Position numbers and translations under genes: made by a program
In this document: positions 1 through 6,206 of the stretch, piece by piece
Numbering within the stretch: position 1 is the stretch's first letter
Layout: each line of letters begins with the position of its first letter
Notes under the pieces: model-generated
Databases searched by the model: none
What the model was told of the DNA's origin: nothing
The model's input: the letters and a program-made list of their open reading frames with translations, nothing else
Source: Cytophagaceae bacterium
GTDB taxonomy: Bacteria > Bacteroidota > Bacteroidia > Cytophagales > Cytophagaceae
Direction: 5' to 3'
DNA length: 18,740 bases
NCBI GenBank assembly: GCA_021151805.1
Contig: JAGKWN010000080.1
Span: 1 to 18,740 of the forward strand

Positions 1-255
1 ATTATTAACAGAAGAATAATTGATAGATATTCTGCACGTGCAAAAAGTCCGTATTATCAGTTATTAATTAATTTAAAACATGAAGTTGATATTTTAAAAG
101 CTAATGCTGAAATTAAACCCCAACAGCTAATTGAATTAAAGAGGAAGATAAACTCACTATTAAGAGTAGCTGATGAAACAAATTCAATTGAAGTGTCAGA
201 TAATGCTATAATTGATTGTCTACAAAAAAATATTATATTCAAAATAGGGCAATAA
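1..255 (+). CDS. 3' end of an unidentified protein (left-truncated)
   Basis: An open frame runs from the first base to a TAA at 253-255, giving the last 84 residues of a protein that starts outside the window. The visible part is hydrophilic, lysine- and isoleucine-rich, and looks helical (for example residues LINLKHEVDILKANAE and LIELKRKINSLLRVADE), with no membrane segment. It is strongly AT-rich, much more so than the carotenoid genes further right. I do not recognise the family. A family B repeat begins 30 bases after the stop. That it is coding rests only on the uninterrupted frame and protein-like composition. Confidence 0.6.
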   Translation: MINRRIIDRYSARAKSPYYQLLINLKHEVDILKANAEIKPQQLIELKRKINSLLRVADETNSIEVSDNAIIDCLQKNIIFKIGQ

Positions 256-284
256 AATGTGTTATAATTTAAAATTAATATTCC

Positions 285-346
285 AGCTCTTCGGAATTTG
301 CAATTCCGAAGCCAGATAAAAAGGATTTATAATCCTTATATAAACA
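285..346 (+). repeat. Family B palindromic repeat, left part only
   Basis: Starts agctcttcggaatttgcaat and contains the hairpin ttcggaatt/aattccgaa, the box ccagataaa and the palindrome aaggatttataatcctt. It stops after that palindrome and abuts the family A copy at 350. The same sequence recurs at 2116, 9686, 9931, 11137 and 18612. Confidence 0.85.
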
Positions 347-349
347 TCA

Positions 350-484
350 CCATGGTCTGTGGCACACAGAACACCAAAGGCAGATAGAGTTAAGAAAGAA
401 TTTCTTTGGGTTTGTATGATCATGAATATGTGACAAATGATTAATAGGTAGAGCAGTGGGTGTTCTTTGTGCCACAGACCACGG
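350..484 (+). repeat. Family A palindromic element, full copy 1
   Basis: A 135-bp MITE-like element. The left end (ccatggtctgtggcacacag) is the reverse complement of the right end, with a few mismatches; intact copies have about 26 bp of terminal inverted repeat. The interior carries gagttaagaaagaatttctt and an AT-rich arm containing gatcatgaatatg. There is no coding capacity. Full copies also lie at 667, 3197, 3692 and 4072, all in the same orientation. Confidence 0.9.
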
Positions 485-493
485 TTAGGAGAA

Positions 494-652
494 ATGGCTA
501 TCAAGAAAGGGACTCGTGAAATGGAATATTATTTTGTGATATTTTTTTTAAATTATCCAGATAGATCAAATGAAGTTCAATTATATGTTCATGGAATCTG
601 GGAGATATCGGCTGATGAACATTTATTAAATATAATCGGGAGCATATGTTGA
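494..652 (+). CDS. Possible small ORF or gene remnant
   Basis: A frame from ATG 494 to TGA 650-652 encodes about 52 residues (starts MAIKKGTREMEYYF, ends NIIGSIC). It lies between family A copies 1 and 2 and outside both repeats, with plausible amino-acid composition. A longer frame reading back into the repeat exists but is an artefact of the repeat. No family is recognised. It could equally be a decayed gene fragment or chance. Confidence 0.2.
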   Translation: MAIKKGTREMEYYFVIFFLNYPDRSNEVQLYVHGIWEISADEHLLNIIGSIC

Positions 653-666
653 AGGATTAACTTTTA

Positions 667-800
667 CTATGGTCTGTGGCACACAGAACACCAAAGGCAG
701 ATGGAGTTAAGAAAGAATTTCTTCGGGTTGTATGATAATGCATATGTGGCAAATGATTAATAGGTAGAGCAGTAGGTGTTCTGTGTGCCACAGACCACGG
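667..800 (+). repeat. Family A palindromic element, full copy 2
   Basis: A 134-bp copy with inverted ends (ctatggtctgtggcacacag on the left, gtgccacagaccacgg on the right). It belongs to the subtype with gataatgcatatg in the interior, like the copy at 4072. The left outer hexamer has drifted from ccgtgg to ctatgg. Confidence 0.9.
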
Positions 801-854
801 AGAAAGTATGGAAAACCAGGAGGTGCAATTCAAATAAAAACAAATCTTCCTCGC

Positions 855-880
855 CCATGGTCTGTGGCCCACAGACCATA
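855..880 (+). repeat. Core-deleted family A remnant (perfect hairpin)
   Basis: Bases 857-867 (atggtctgtgg) and 869-879 (ccacagaccat) are perfect inverted repeats separated by one base. This is what remains if nearly all of a family A element between its terminal repeats is lost. Confidence 0.75.
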
Positions 881-889
881 TGTCACCAT

Positions 890-985
890 CAGCTCTTCCG
901 GATTTGCATTCGCCATGGCGAATCGAAACCAGATACTAAGGTTCGCCGCGGCGAATGTAATCCTTATATTATTACTTCCACATGC
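890..985 (+). repeat. Family B variant with swapped hairpin cores
   Basis: Begins cagctcttccggatttgc like family B. The usual aattgcaatt hairpin core is replaced by attcgccatggcgaat, and a second palindrome ttcgccgcggcgaa follows at about 931-944 before aatccttatatta. It shares the family skeleton but not the hairpin sequence. Confidence 0.7.
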
Positions 986-1008
986 CCCGTTGGCGCAAGC
1001 GAATGAAA

Positions 1009-1932
1009 TTAAAAACCAACGTCTGGAACTTGTTTCAGCTTCGATATTTTCTGGATTTCTTTAAATCTCGGAGTTTCAACAATCAAATTTTTGATGTCTT
1101 TTTTTAATCCCGTTAATCCCTCAGCACGTAGTATATAAGATTCGTATTTGATAAGTTTTCCGTTACTTACAGCAAACCAGTACAAATCAGAAACACCGTC
1201 CTTGTCAATATCATCGATTATTAATTCAGAAGTAAAAACTCTATTATGTTTTTTTATCTGGTCGGTTGTTCCAATGTACATGGTGCGTTTGCATGTTATG
1301 CAGGTGTCGCAGGTTGAAACACATTTTCTGTATACTCCTTTTTTGTCCAAAGCTTCTACATCATATCGCACAATAAATAACTTGTTGTCTTCTATAGGTG
1401 CAACGACAGCATGTTCATCCGCTTCAAAGATTATGTAATCAGCGCCATTGATTGTTTTAAAAATGGCAGTATAGGTTGACAATTCAAAGTCTTCTAAAAT
1501 GGCATCTCCAATGGCTGAATGTATTTCAATCATTGAATCATTTTTCTCATACGTGCCCCAGATAAAAAGTTCGTTGTTGTTATAAAGGCTTACATTCTGG
1601 TAGAAATAATTTTTACCATTAAATGCTTCAAAATTAAAACTGGTAAAATACTCACGGCATTCATACCTGCCGTTATGATTTTTTTTAATTATTGATTGTA
1701 TGAACCCGTGGCAGAACATGTCATTCAGGTCGCCCCATTTTCGTTGAAGTTTCAGTACATTCGAATCAGCTATTTCTTGTTCAATAATTGCCCGTAAATA
1801 AAACGCATTCGAAAAGTTTCCGCCTTCTATTTTTTTTACGGTTTGAAAATCCTCTTTCGTCAGTTTTGCTTTTTGGGCATAGAGAGCCAATGAAACCAGG
1901 CTGATCAGGATCGTGATTAAAACTTTCTGCAT
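1009..1932 (-). CDS. Secreted hypothetical protein with Asp-rich EF-hand-like loop
   Basis: 307 residues. The N-terminus (MQKVLITILISLVSLALYAQ) is a Sec signal peptide with likely cleavage after AQ at about residue 20 and no lipobox cysteine, so the protein is probably periplasmic or exported. Residues 204-214 hold four closely spaced cysteines (CVSTCDTCITC), which could form disulfides or bind metal. Residues 240-254 (DDIDKDGVSDLYWF) resemble a calcium-binding loop of the kind found in FG-GAP/VCBS or thrombospondin type 3 repeats. The family is not recognised. It stands alone: repeats lie downstream and 350 bases of non-coding DNA lie upstream. It is the first intact minus-strand gene reached downstream of the TPP riboswitch, but lies almost 2 kb away and has no visible link to thiamine. 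Confidence 0.85.
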   Translation of the reverse strand: MQKVLITILISLVSLALYAQKAKLTKEDFQTVKKIEGGNFSNAFYLRAIIEQEIADSNVLKLQRKWGDLNDMFCHGFIQSIIKKNHNGRYECREYFTSFNFEAFNGKNYFYQNVSLYNNNELFIWGTYEKNDSMIEIHSAIGDAILEDFELSTYTAIFKTINGADYIIFEADEHAVVAPIEDNKLFIVRYDVEALDKKGVYRKCVSTCDTCITCKRTMYIGTTDQIKKHNRVFTSELIIDDIDKDGVSDLYWFAVSNGKLIKYESYILRAEGLTGLKKDIKNLIVETPRFKEIQKISKLKQVPDVGF

Positions 1933-2027
1933 ACGTGTAATTTATAGAGTAACTCCGGGTATTACGAGTGGTAAAAATAATATAAAAGTGCAGAAGAACA
2001 GGTCATGCATGCAAATTTTTTCGTCCC

Positions 2028-2168
2028 GCTGGCGCAAGCATTTGCTAGTGCCAACCCCGTGGGTTGTGGCTCCCGCTGTGGCGGACAGAACACCTTTCCA
2101 TAGTCTTTAACAAGGGGCTCTTCAGAATTTGTAATTCCGAAGCCAGATAAAAAGGATTTGTAATCCAT
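2028..2168 (+). repeat. Degenerate repeat cluster ending in a family B left part
   Basis: Holds a box cgctggcgcaagcatttgc (2030-2048), a decayed palindrome around gttgtggctcccgctgtggc (2065-2084) related to family A ends, and at 2116-2168 a family B left part (ggctcttcagaatttgtaat, then ccagataaaaaggatttg). Nothing else is seen in 1933-2280. Confidence 0.65.
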
Positions 2169-2286
2169 GAGTTGGAAATTGCTTGATTACAAATATTAAA
2201 AAATGTAAAAAATCAATTTGTTGTTTCAAATAAGTCATTTATTAGTTGTTAAATAGTTTTTTAATGTTGTAAAGACACAATTGATT

Positions 2287-2559
2287 ATGGAATTTTTAAT
2301 TGAAATGAAAACACCAGCACCAGGTCTGCGTCTAAAAAGTGTTAAGGCGGAATCTTTATTTGAAGGTGTAATGAAAATAACTGCGATTGTTATAAAGTTT
2401 TGTGCGGAGAATCCTTTCGTATTCAAAGTGAAATTGATTAAGACAAATACCTACATGGTGCATTTTAAAATTTTTTTTGATAACCGGCGGCAAACTGAAA
2501 TACTCCTTTTTGATCCCGCTAAATACCCGGATGCAAAAAGCATATACAATCAGCGCTGA
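2287..2559 (+). CDS. Possible small hypothetical protein
   Basis: ATG 2287 to TGA 2557-2559 gives about 90 residues (MEFLIEMKTPAPGLRLKS..., ending PDAKSIYNQR); a TTG six bases upstream is an alternative start. The composition is protein-like, with alternating hydrophobic stretches (MKITAIVIKF, TYMVHFKIFF) suggesting beta strands, and no signal peptide. Two minus-strand frames overlap the same DNA, so coding strand and reality are both uncertain. No family is recognised. The gtgtac inverted-repeat array starts 37 bases after the stop. Confidence 0.35.
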   Translation: MEFLIEMKTPAPGLRLKSVKAESLFEGVMKITAIVIKFCAENPFVFKVKLIKTNTYMVHFKIFFDNRRQTEILLFDPAKYPDAKSIYNQR

Positions 2560-2595
2560 ATTAAGCTGGCATTTATGCGGTTTGCTGTACACCAG

Positions 2596-2676
2596 GTGTA
2601 CGGGTAAGTGTACAGGTAAGTGTACGGATAGGTGTACAGTTAGCCGTACACTTACCCGTACACGTCGTGTACAGAT
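2596..2676 (+). repeat. gtgtac short-repeat array with 18-bp perfect inverted repeat
   Basis: The arm gtgtacgggtaagtgtac (2596-2613) has its exact reverse complement at 2646-2663. Between and beyond them the unit gtgtac(a/g)g(g/a)ta(a/g) recurs with about 11-12 base spacing (2596, 2608, 2620, 2632), and gtgtac appears again near 2668. It could fold as a long hairpin or act as clustered protein-binding sites. Confidence 0.8.
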
Positions 2677-3088
2677 ACTATATAAACATTAAAACATTAA
2701 ACAAAAACATTAAACAATAGAAGGGAAAAACATCTCCCGGAAAGAAAAATAAAAGATAAAAAAAAATAAAAAAAGTTCGGTTTGCCCAGGTTCAAAACTC
2801 AGCTGACTGCATTTGCCTGGCATGCGCCGAATAATTATTTAAACAGTCCTTAGAGCTATTTTTATTTCCGGGTAATGTGATTGGATGGGTTTGAAAATAA
2901 AATGGCTTAAATGCGCTTATTTTGAGCCGACCTGATTTTTGACCTGGCTTCAGGGTAGGCTCCCTGTGGTCTCCTCCCTATCTCCGCCCAGGGTGCGTGT
3001 AGGGTCCTTCGTTGAGATTGTCATTTTGCATTTGAAAAGACCTCATAAAACGTACATGTAATAACATATGTTAACACGGTCGTAAACA
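2677..3088. other. Non-coding stretch, largely unexplained
   Basis: No gene found. It opens with short aaacatta repeats (2684-2715) and an A-rich run. Near 2935-3010 is a GC-rich island (ctccctgtggtctcctccc and neighbours) that contrasts with the AT-rich flanks and has no coding frame or RNA family I can name. Confidence 0.5.
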
Positions 3089-3142
3089 GAAGGATTATAA
3101 ATCCTTTTTATCTGACTTCGGAATTGCAAATTCCGAAGAGCC
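3089..3142 (-). repeat. Family B left part, inverted
   Basis: Reverse complement of the family B start: the plus strand reads aaggattataaatccttttt then cttcggaattgcaaattccg and aagagc. It is the only clearly inverted family B copy in the window. Confidence 0.85.
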
Positions 3143-3196
3143 TCAATGATTGGGTTATTGTCAGAGCATTAGAAGATTTGAGTTATGGCAATCTCA

Positions 3197-3331
3197 CCGT
3201 GGTCTGTGGCACACAGAGCACCAAAGGCAGATGGGGTTAAGAAAGAATTTCTTCGGGTTTGTATGATCATGAACATGTGGCAAATGATTAATAGGTAAAG
3301 CAGTGGGTGTTCTGTGTGCCACAGACCACGG
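3197..3331 (+). repeat. Family A palindromic element, full copy 3
   Basis: A 135-bp copy with nearly perfect inverted ends; the outer symmetry extends to caccgtgg and ccacggtg. It is of the subtype with gatcatgaacatg in the interior. Confidence 0.92.
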
Positions 3332-3351
3332 TGAAAAGGGTCCTTCTCACT

Positions 3352-3565
3352 CCATGTTGGCGTCTTCCATTTTTACCTAACCACGTTTGCAACCTGCTGT
3401 TGTGCCATCGGCCAACAGCCATACTCAGCATAATGTTAAAAAAATGCTTTTTCAAACATTGAGATCAACGGTTTTGTAGTTGCCTGAAGAAATATATTTT
3501 AGGTTTATTGATTCATTACAGAATATAAAGCAATTGGCTGTTGGCCGATGGCACAACAGCAGGTT
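3352..3565 (+). repeat. Family C element with 30-bp perfect terminal inverted repeats
   Basis: Bases 3391-3420 and 3536-3565 are perfect 30-bp inverted repeats (aacctgctgttgtgccatcg... on the left), enclosing about 115 bp of AT-rich DNA with no ORF. The similarity continues imperfectly outward (cctaaccacgtttgc on the left against the reverse complement of gatttgtggtagg on the right). The left half plus its flank (from ccatgttggcgtc) recurs at 9618 and 10093. It looks like a small non-autonomous mobile element. Confidence 0.8.
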
Positions 3566-3691
3566 GATTTGTGGTAGGTGAGTCGGGGAATCAGTCAAAG
3601 ACTGGCGCTAGAGTAGTTTACTATAATTACTGTTGATTGAAAGTTCTTGAAACCGTGTACTTCATTTTGACCGTGCGAAAACTTCTCCTCT

Positions 3692-3826
3692 CCGTGGTCT
3701 GTGGCACACAGAACACCAAAGGCAGATGGAGTTAAGAAAGAATTTCTTCGGGTTTGTATGATCATGAACATGTGGCAAATGATTAATAGGTAGAGCAGTG
3801 GGTGTTCTGTGTGCCGCAGACCACGG
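3692..3826 (+). repeat. Family A palindromic element, full copy 4
   Basis: A 135-bp copy just downstream, in the sense of transcription, of the TPP riboswitch terminator. One mismatch in the right end (gtgccgcagacc). Subtype gatcatgaacatg. Confidence 0.92.
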
Positions 3827-3838
3827 CCACTTTCCATC

Positions 3839-3872
3839 AAAAAAAAAGCCTTTCATACAAAGTACGAAAGGC
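3839..3872 (-). terminator. Intrinsic terminator of the TPP riboswitch
   Basis: On the minus strand the stem gcctttc/gaaaggc (with an inner tac/gta extension and a small loop) is followed by nine T residues (plus-strand A run 3839-3847). It starts only a few bases after the aptamer, the normal place for a riboswitch expression platform. Confidence 0.9.
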
Positions 3873-3878
3873 AGGTTG

Positions 3879-3972
3879 GATCAATAGTTCTTACGTCGGT
3901 ATGGTCCGCATCAAGTTCAAAGGGTTTGGTGTTCTCAGGTTTTAGTTTTTCAAAATCCTCCCCTTATTGATC
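3879..3972 (-). promoter_or_regulatory. TPP (thiamine pyrophosphate) riboswitch aptamer
   Basis: Read on the minus strand, the sequence carries the conserved TPP aptamer signature in order: P1 arm gatcaata, gggg at the P2 start, a P3 stem (agg.../...cct), the ctgaga T-loop, accctttgaacttgat, a P4 helix (gcgg...taccg), then cgtaagaa and the P1 return arm tattgatc, which pairs perfectly over eight bases. Such riboswitches switch off thiamine synthesis or transport genes when TPP is plentiful. Here a strong terminator follows directly, but the next intact gene on this strand ends the search without a thiamine gene: downstream are only a family A element, a family C element and other repeats. Confidence 0.95.
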
Positions 3973-4071
3973 TAACTAATGTAAAGATCGCAGGTAGGAG
4001 AGCATTTTGTATTACATCTTTTCAGGATAAACTTACCGGTTTCCCACTAGTGCATTCAATAAGTGCCCTCA

Positions 4072-4206
4072 CCGTGGTCTGTGGCACACAGAACACCAAA
4101 GGCAGATGAAGTTAAGAAAGAATTTCTTTGGGTTTGTATGATAATGCATATGTGGCAAATGATTAATAGGTAGAGCAGTGGGTGTTCTGTGTGCCACAGA
4201 CCACGG
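4072..4206 (+). repeat. Family A palindromic element, full copy 5
   Basis: A 135-bp copy with near-perfect ends (outer symmetry ctcaccgtgg/ccacggtgag). Subtype gataatgcatatg. A further decayed palindrome (ccatagaccatgg ... tggtctatg) follows at 4216-4246. Copies 4 and 5 bracket the TPP riboswitch in direct orientation. Confidence 0.92.
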
Positions 4207-4326
4207 TGAGAGAGCCATAGACCATGGAGAGAGTGGTCTATGTGCCACAGGCCTTGGAAGTAATGCAGTCAAAGACTGCGGAATAATGAGACACCAGTCA
4301 CCGCTTCTCTAAGACTGGCGCCAGAT

Positions 4327-4380
4327 TGAAATTGCAAATTTCTGTTATCTGGGTTCGCGATTGCAAATCGCGAACAGCTG
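4327..4380 (+). repeat. Family B right part only
   Basis: Contains gaaattgcaaatttc, ttatctgg and the 23-bp palindrome of the gttcgcgattgcaaatcgcg type ending in cagctg. It is the complement of the left-part copies: only the right hairpin module is present. Confidence 0.85.
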
Positions 4381-4416
4381 GGTCGCCGCAGCGGACCTAC
4401 AGCCTGCGGTTAAGAA

Positions 4417-4440
4417 TGGCACAAGTAAATACTTGCGCCA
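4417..4440 (-). terminator. Hairpin terminator after crtYcd
   Basis: On the minus strand tggcgcaagt, atttt-like loop, then acttgtgcca forms a 10-bp stem (one G-T pair) starting 12 bases after the crtYcd stop, followed by ttcttaa. The T-tract is weak. The same stem (ggcgcaag/cttgtgcc) recurs as the terminator at 16187. Confidence 0.6.
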
Positions 4441-4452
4441 GCAGAAGAAAGG

Positions 4453-5196
4453 TCAGACAACGGTATCCGCATGTTCGCGTTCCTGTATGGCCTGTTCAGC
4501 AGGCTTCGACAATTTCCTATCGAAATATTCAAACCCTGCTGTGTTTAAGACCAGCAGCAGCATGCCGTAAAAGATATCCTCTACCGGAATGGTGCCGATG
4601 CGTATACCCATGTTTTCAAAATCATCATACCAGACAATGGGCTCGTCAATACCCGTGCCCGTAAGAATACCGTTGACGATAAAAAACGGCAGCAGGATAA
4701 CGAGGTAAGAGAAATAAAAATCCGGCAGCCATTGCACCTTAAATGCATGCGTGAGCAGCATGATGGTAGTGGCCAGCAGGAAACAGGTAACACTGGTATA
4801 AATGTGATTGATATAAATAATACCGGTGCTTAAGAGGATCATGAAGAGCAGCAGTGAAATAACCTCGTGCGGAACCTTCTCCCGCATAGCCGGGAAAAAC
4901 AGCTTCAGGCAATGGTAGGTATACACACTGGAAAAAGGAATGCAGATAAAAAACAGAACCTCTTCCAGCGGCAGGTTGCCTATAGTAACTCCGGTGAGAT
5001 AGCGCGGGTTGAAGCCCCACACGCCAAGTTGCGTATAGTACATATCCCAGGGAATGAACAGCAGGCATACCAGTACATTTGCCAAAGCAAACGCGGCCCA
5101 TTTTTTATAAAACAATAGTTTAGGATGAAAGCTGAAAAGCAACGGTACAATCAGCGAACCTAAGTCAATGGCCAGGTACGTATATTCAGCGCGCAT
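4453..5196 (-). CDS. crtYcd: Fused lycopene beta-cyclase (CrtYc-CrtYd type)
   Basis: 247 residues, an integral membrane protein with about seven hydrophobic segments. It converts the psi-ends of lycopene to beta-rings, giving beta-carotene. Two homologous lycopene-cyclase domains are visible, each with the signature acidic motif: NLPLEEVLFF (Pro76, Glu78, Glu79) in the first and TIPVEDIFYG (Pro204, Glu206, Asp207) in the second, each preceded by a related segment (WDMYYTQLGVWGF and WYDDFENMGIRIG). In actinobacteria these are often two separate subunits; the fused form is usual in Bacteroidota and fungi-like enzymes. It is the last gene of the carotenoid operon and its start overlaps crtZ by 11 bases, suggesting coupled translation. 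The hydrophilic tail after residue 228 is not conserved-looking. Confidence 0.92.
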   Translation of the reverse strand: MRAEYTYLAIDLGSLIVPLLFSFHPKLLFYKKWAAFALANVLVCLLFIPWDMYYTQLGVWGFNPRYLTGVTIGNLPLEEVLFFICIPFSSVYTYHCLKLFFPAMREKVPHEVISLLLFMILLSTGIIYINHIYTSVTCFLLATTIMLLTHAFKVQWLPDFYFSYLVILLPFFIVNGILTGTGIDEPIVWYDDFENMGIRIGTIPVEDIFYGMLLLVLNTAGFEYFDRKLSKPAEQAIQEREHADTVV

Positions 5197-5650
5197 TTCT
5201 TTTGGCTTCTTTAAAGTATTTCATTGGTACAAGCAGCATGCCGAAACATTCGCCGTCTTCTTTGCTCAGGTGTTTGTGGTGGATCTTGTGTGCTCTCCGG
5301 ATGGCCCTGAAATAGACAGAGTCTGCATCACGCAGTACTTTGATGCGCTGGTGTATGAACAGGTCGTGTATAAAAAAGTAAGCCGTGCCGTATAAGGTTA
5401 TGCCCACAGCGATCCAGAAGGGCAGCGAAAAATCTTTGATGCCTACAATAAACAGGATGATGGCCGGTGTTGCGAAAATGATAAAGAAGAAATCATTGTG
5501 TTCGACCGGTTTCTCCGGATCGGGCTGGTGATGGTCTTTGTGCAGGTACCAGAGAAAACCATGCATGATGTATTTATGGGCCAGCCAGGCCACAAATTCC
5601 ATGGAGATGAAGGTGAGTATGATTACTGCTGTAATGGATAGCCAATGCAT
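5186..5650 (-). CDS. crtZ: Beta-carotene hydroxylase (CrtZ, fatty-acid hydroxylase superfamily)
   Basis: 154 residues. It adds 3-hydroxyl groups to the beta-rings, turning beta-carotene into cryptoxanthin and zeaxanthin. It is a membrane di-iron enzyme, and all expected histidine clusters are present: HKYIMH (25-30), HKDHH (37-41), HDLFIH (95-100) and HKIHHKH (121-127). Hydrophobic segments lie at about 5-22, 55-70 and 78-95, with an Arg/Lys-rich C-terminus. The length fits the CrtZ family. The gene is 55 bases after the unknown protein of the operon and overlaps crtYcd by 11 bases. No ketolase (crtW) is in the window, so zeaxanthin is the predicted product of this set. Confidence 0.94.
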   Translation of the reverse strand: MHWLSITAVIILTFISMEFVAWLAHKYIMHGFLWYLHKDHHQPDPEKPVEHNDFFFIIFATPAIILFIVGIKDFSLPFWIAVGITLYGTAYFFIHDLFIHQRIKVLRDADSVYFRAIRRAHKIHHKHLSKEDGECFGMLLVPMKYFKEAKRNAR

Positions 5651-5705
5651 AATCGTATGGTTAAATAGCTTTATATTCTGTTTGTTGAAGCATACATCGT
5701 AATCG

Positions 5706-6206
5706 TCACGGATTGAGCAATTGCTTTTCCGCTTCCGTGCAGATGCCTGCTGTAAGCATGAAATCCCGCACCCTTCTTTTCAGGTCGGCATCGGTGAGCA
5801 GGGCATATTTCGACAGGATCATTTTTTTATCACCCTCGATCTGGCTGCTGTAACCCAGGAATGAAGGCGTATTGGTCTGCACGCCAATGCGCAGGAAACG
5901 CAGCTCCAGGTTTTCCGGGTCATTTTTAATGGTGTTCTCAAGCAGCGTCTTTCCATTGTTGAAAGCACTGAGCTTGGAAGTTGGGTTAAACAAATGCTTG
6001 GCTTCAATCATATGAGACACTGCAATATAACCTTTAATACTGGTATTGGGATTGGGTATGGCATTTAAAGCCGCTTTGAATTTATCGGAGTCGGCTTTTG
6101 AGGCCGCAGCCTGGTAATACAGATCCCGGATGGCAACCATGTTCCATTCCGCCCCGGCTGCCCAGAGCGGCAATAACAGGAAAGGTATGTACCTTAGCAA
6201 AAGCAT
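5706..6206 (-). CDS. Exported protein of unknown function in the carotenoid operon
   Basis: 166 residues. The start has a hydrophobic signal-like segment (MLLLRYIPFLLLPLWAAGAE), so the protein is probably exported or membrane-anchored; no lipobox is seen. The rest is soluble and helix-rich, with a central stretch (MIEAKHLFNPTSKLSAFNNG then LLENTIKNDPENLELRFLRIG) that reads like a degenerate TPR-type helical repeat. Family not recognised. Its ATG overlaps the crtB stop by one base (TAATG), a strong sign of coupled translation, and it sits between crtB and crtZ, so a role in carotenoid handling, assembly or localisation is plausible but is inference only. A cysteine near the C-terminus (GICTEAEKQLL) is the only one. 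Confidence 0.88.
   Translation of the reverse strand: MLLLRYIPFLLLPLWAAGAEWNMVAIRDLYYQAAASKADSDKFKAALNAIPNPNTSIKGYIAVSHMIEAKHLFNPTSKLSAFNNGKTLLENTIKNDPENLELRFLRIGVQTNTPSFLGYSSQIEGDKKMILSKYALLTDADLKRRVRDFMLTAGICTEAEKQLLNP

Noticed and set aside
350..4206. Possible CRISPR array because of repeated units
   Set aside because: Units are 135 bp, palindromic, irregularly spaced and partly fused with other repeats; no short regular repeat-spacer pattern and no cas gene is seen.
3595..4272. Minus-strand frames of 60-80 residues reading WSVAHRTPTALPINHLPH and similar
   Set aside because: The same peptide recurs wherever family A occurs because it is the repeat read through; there is no independent coding evidence.
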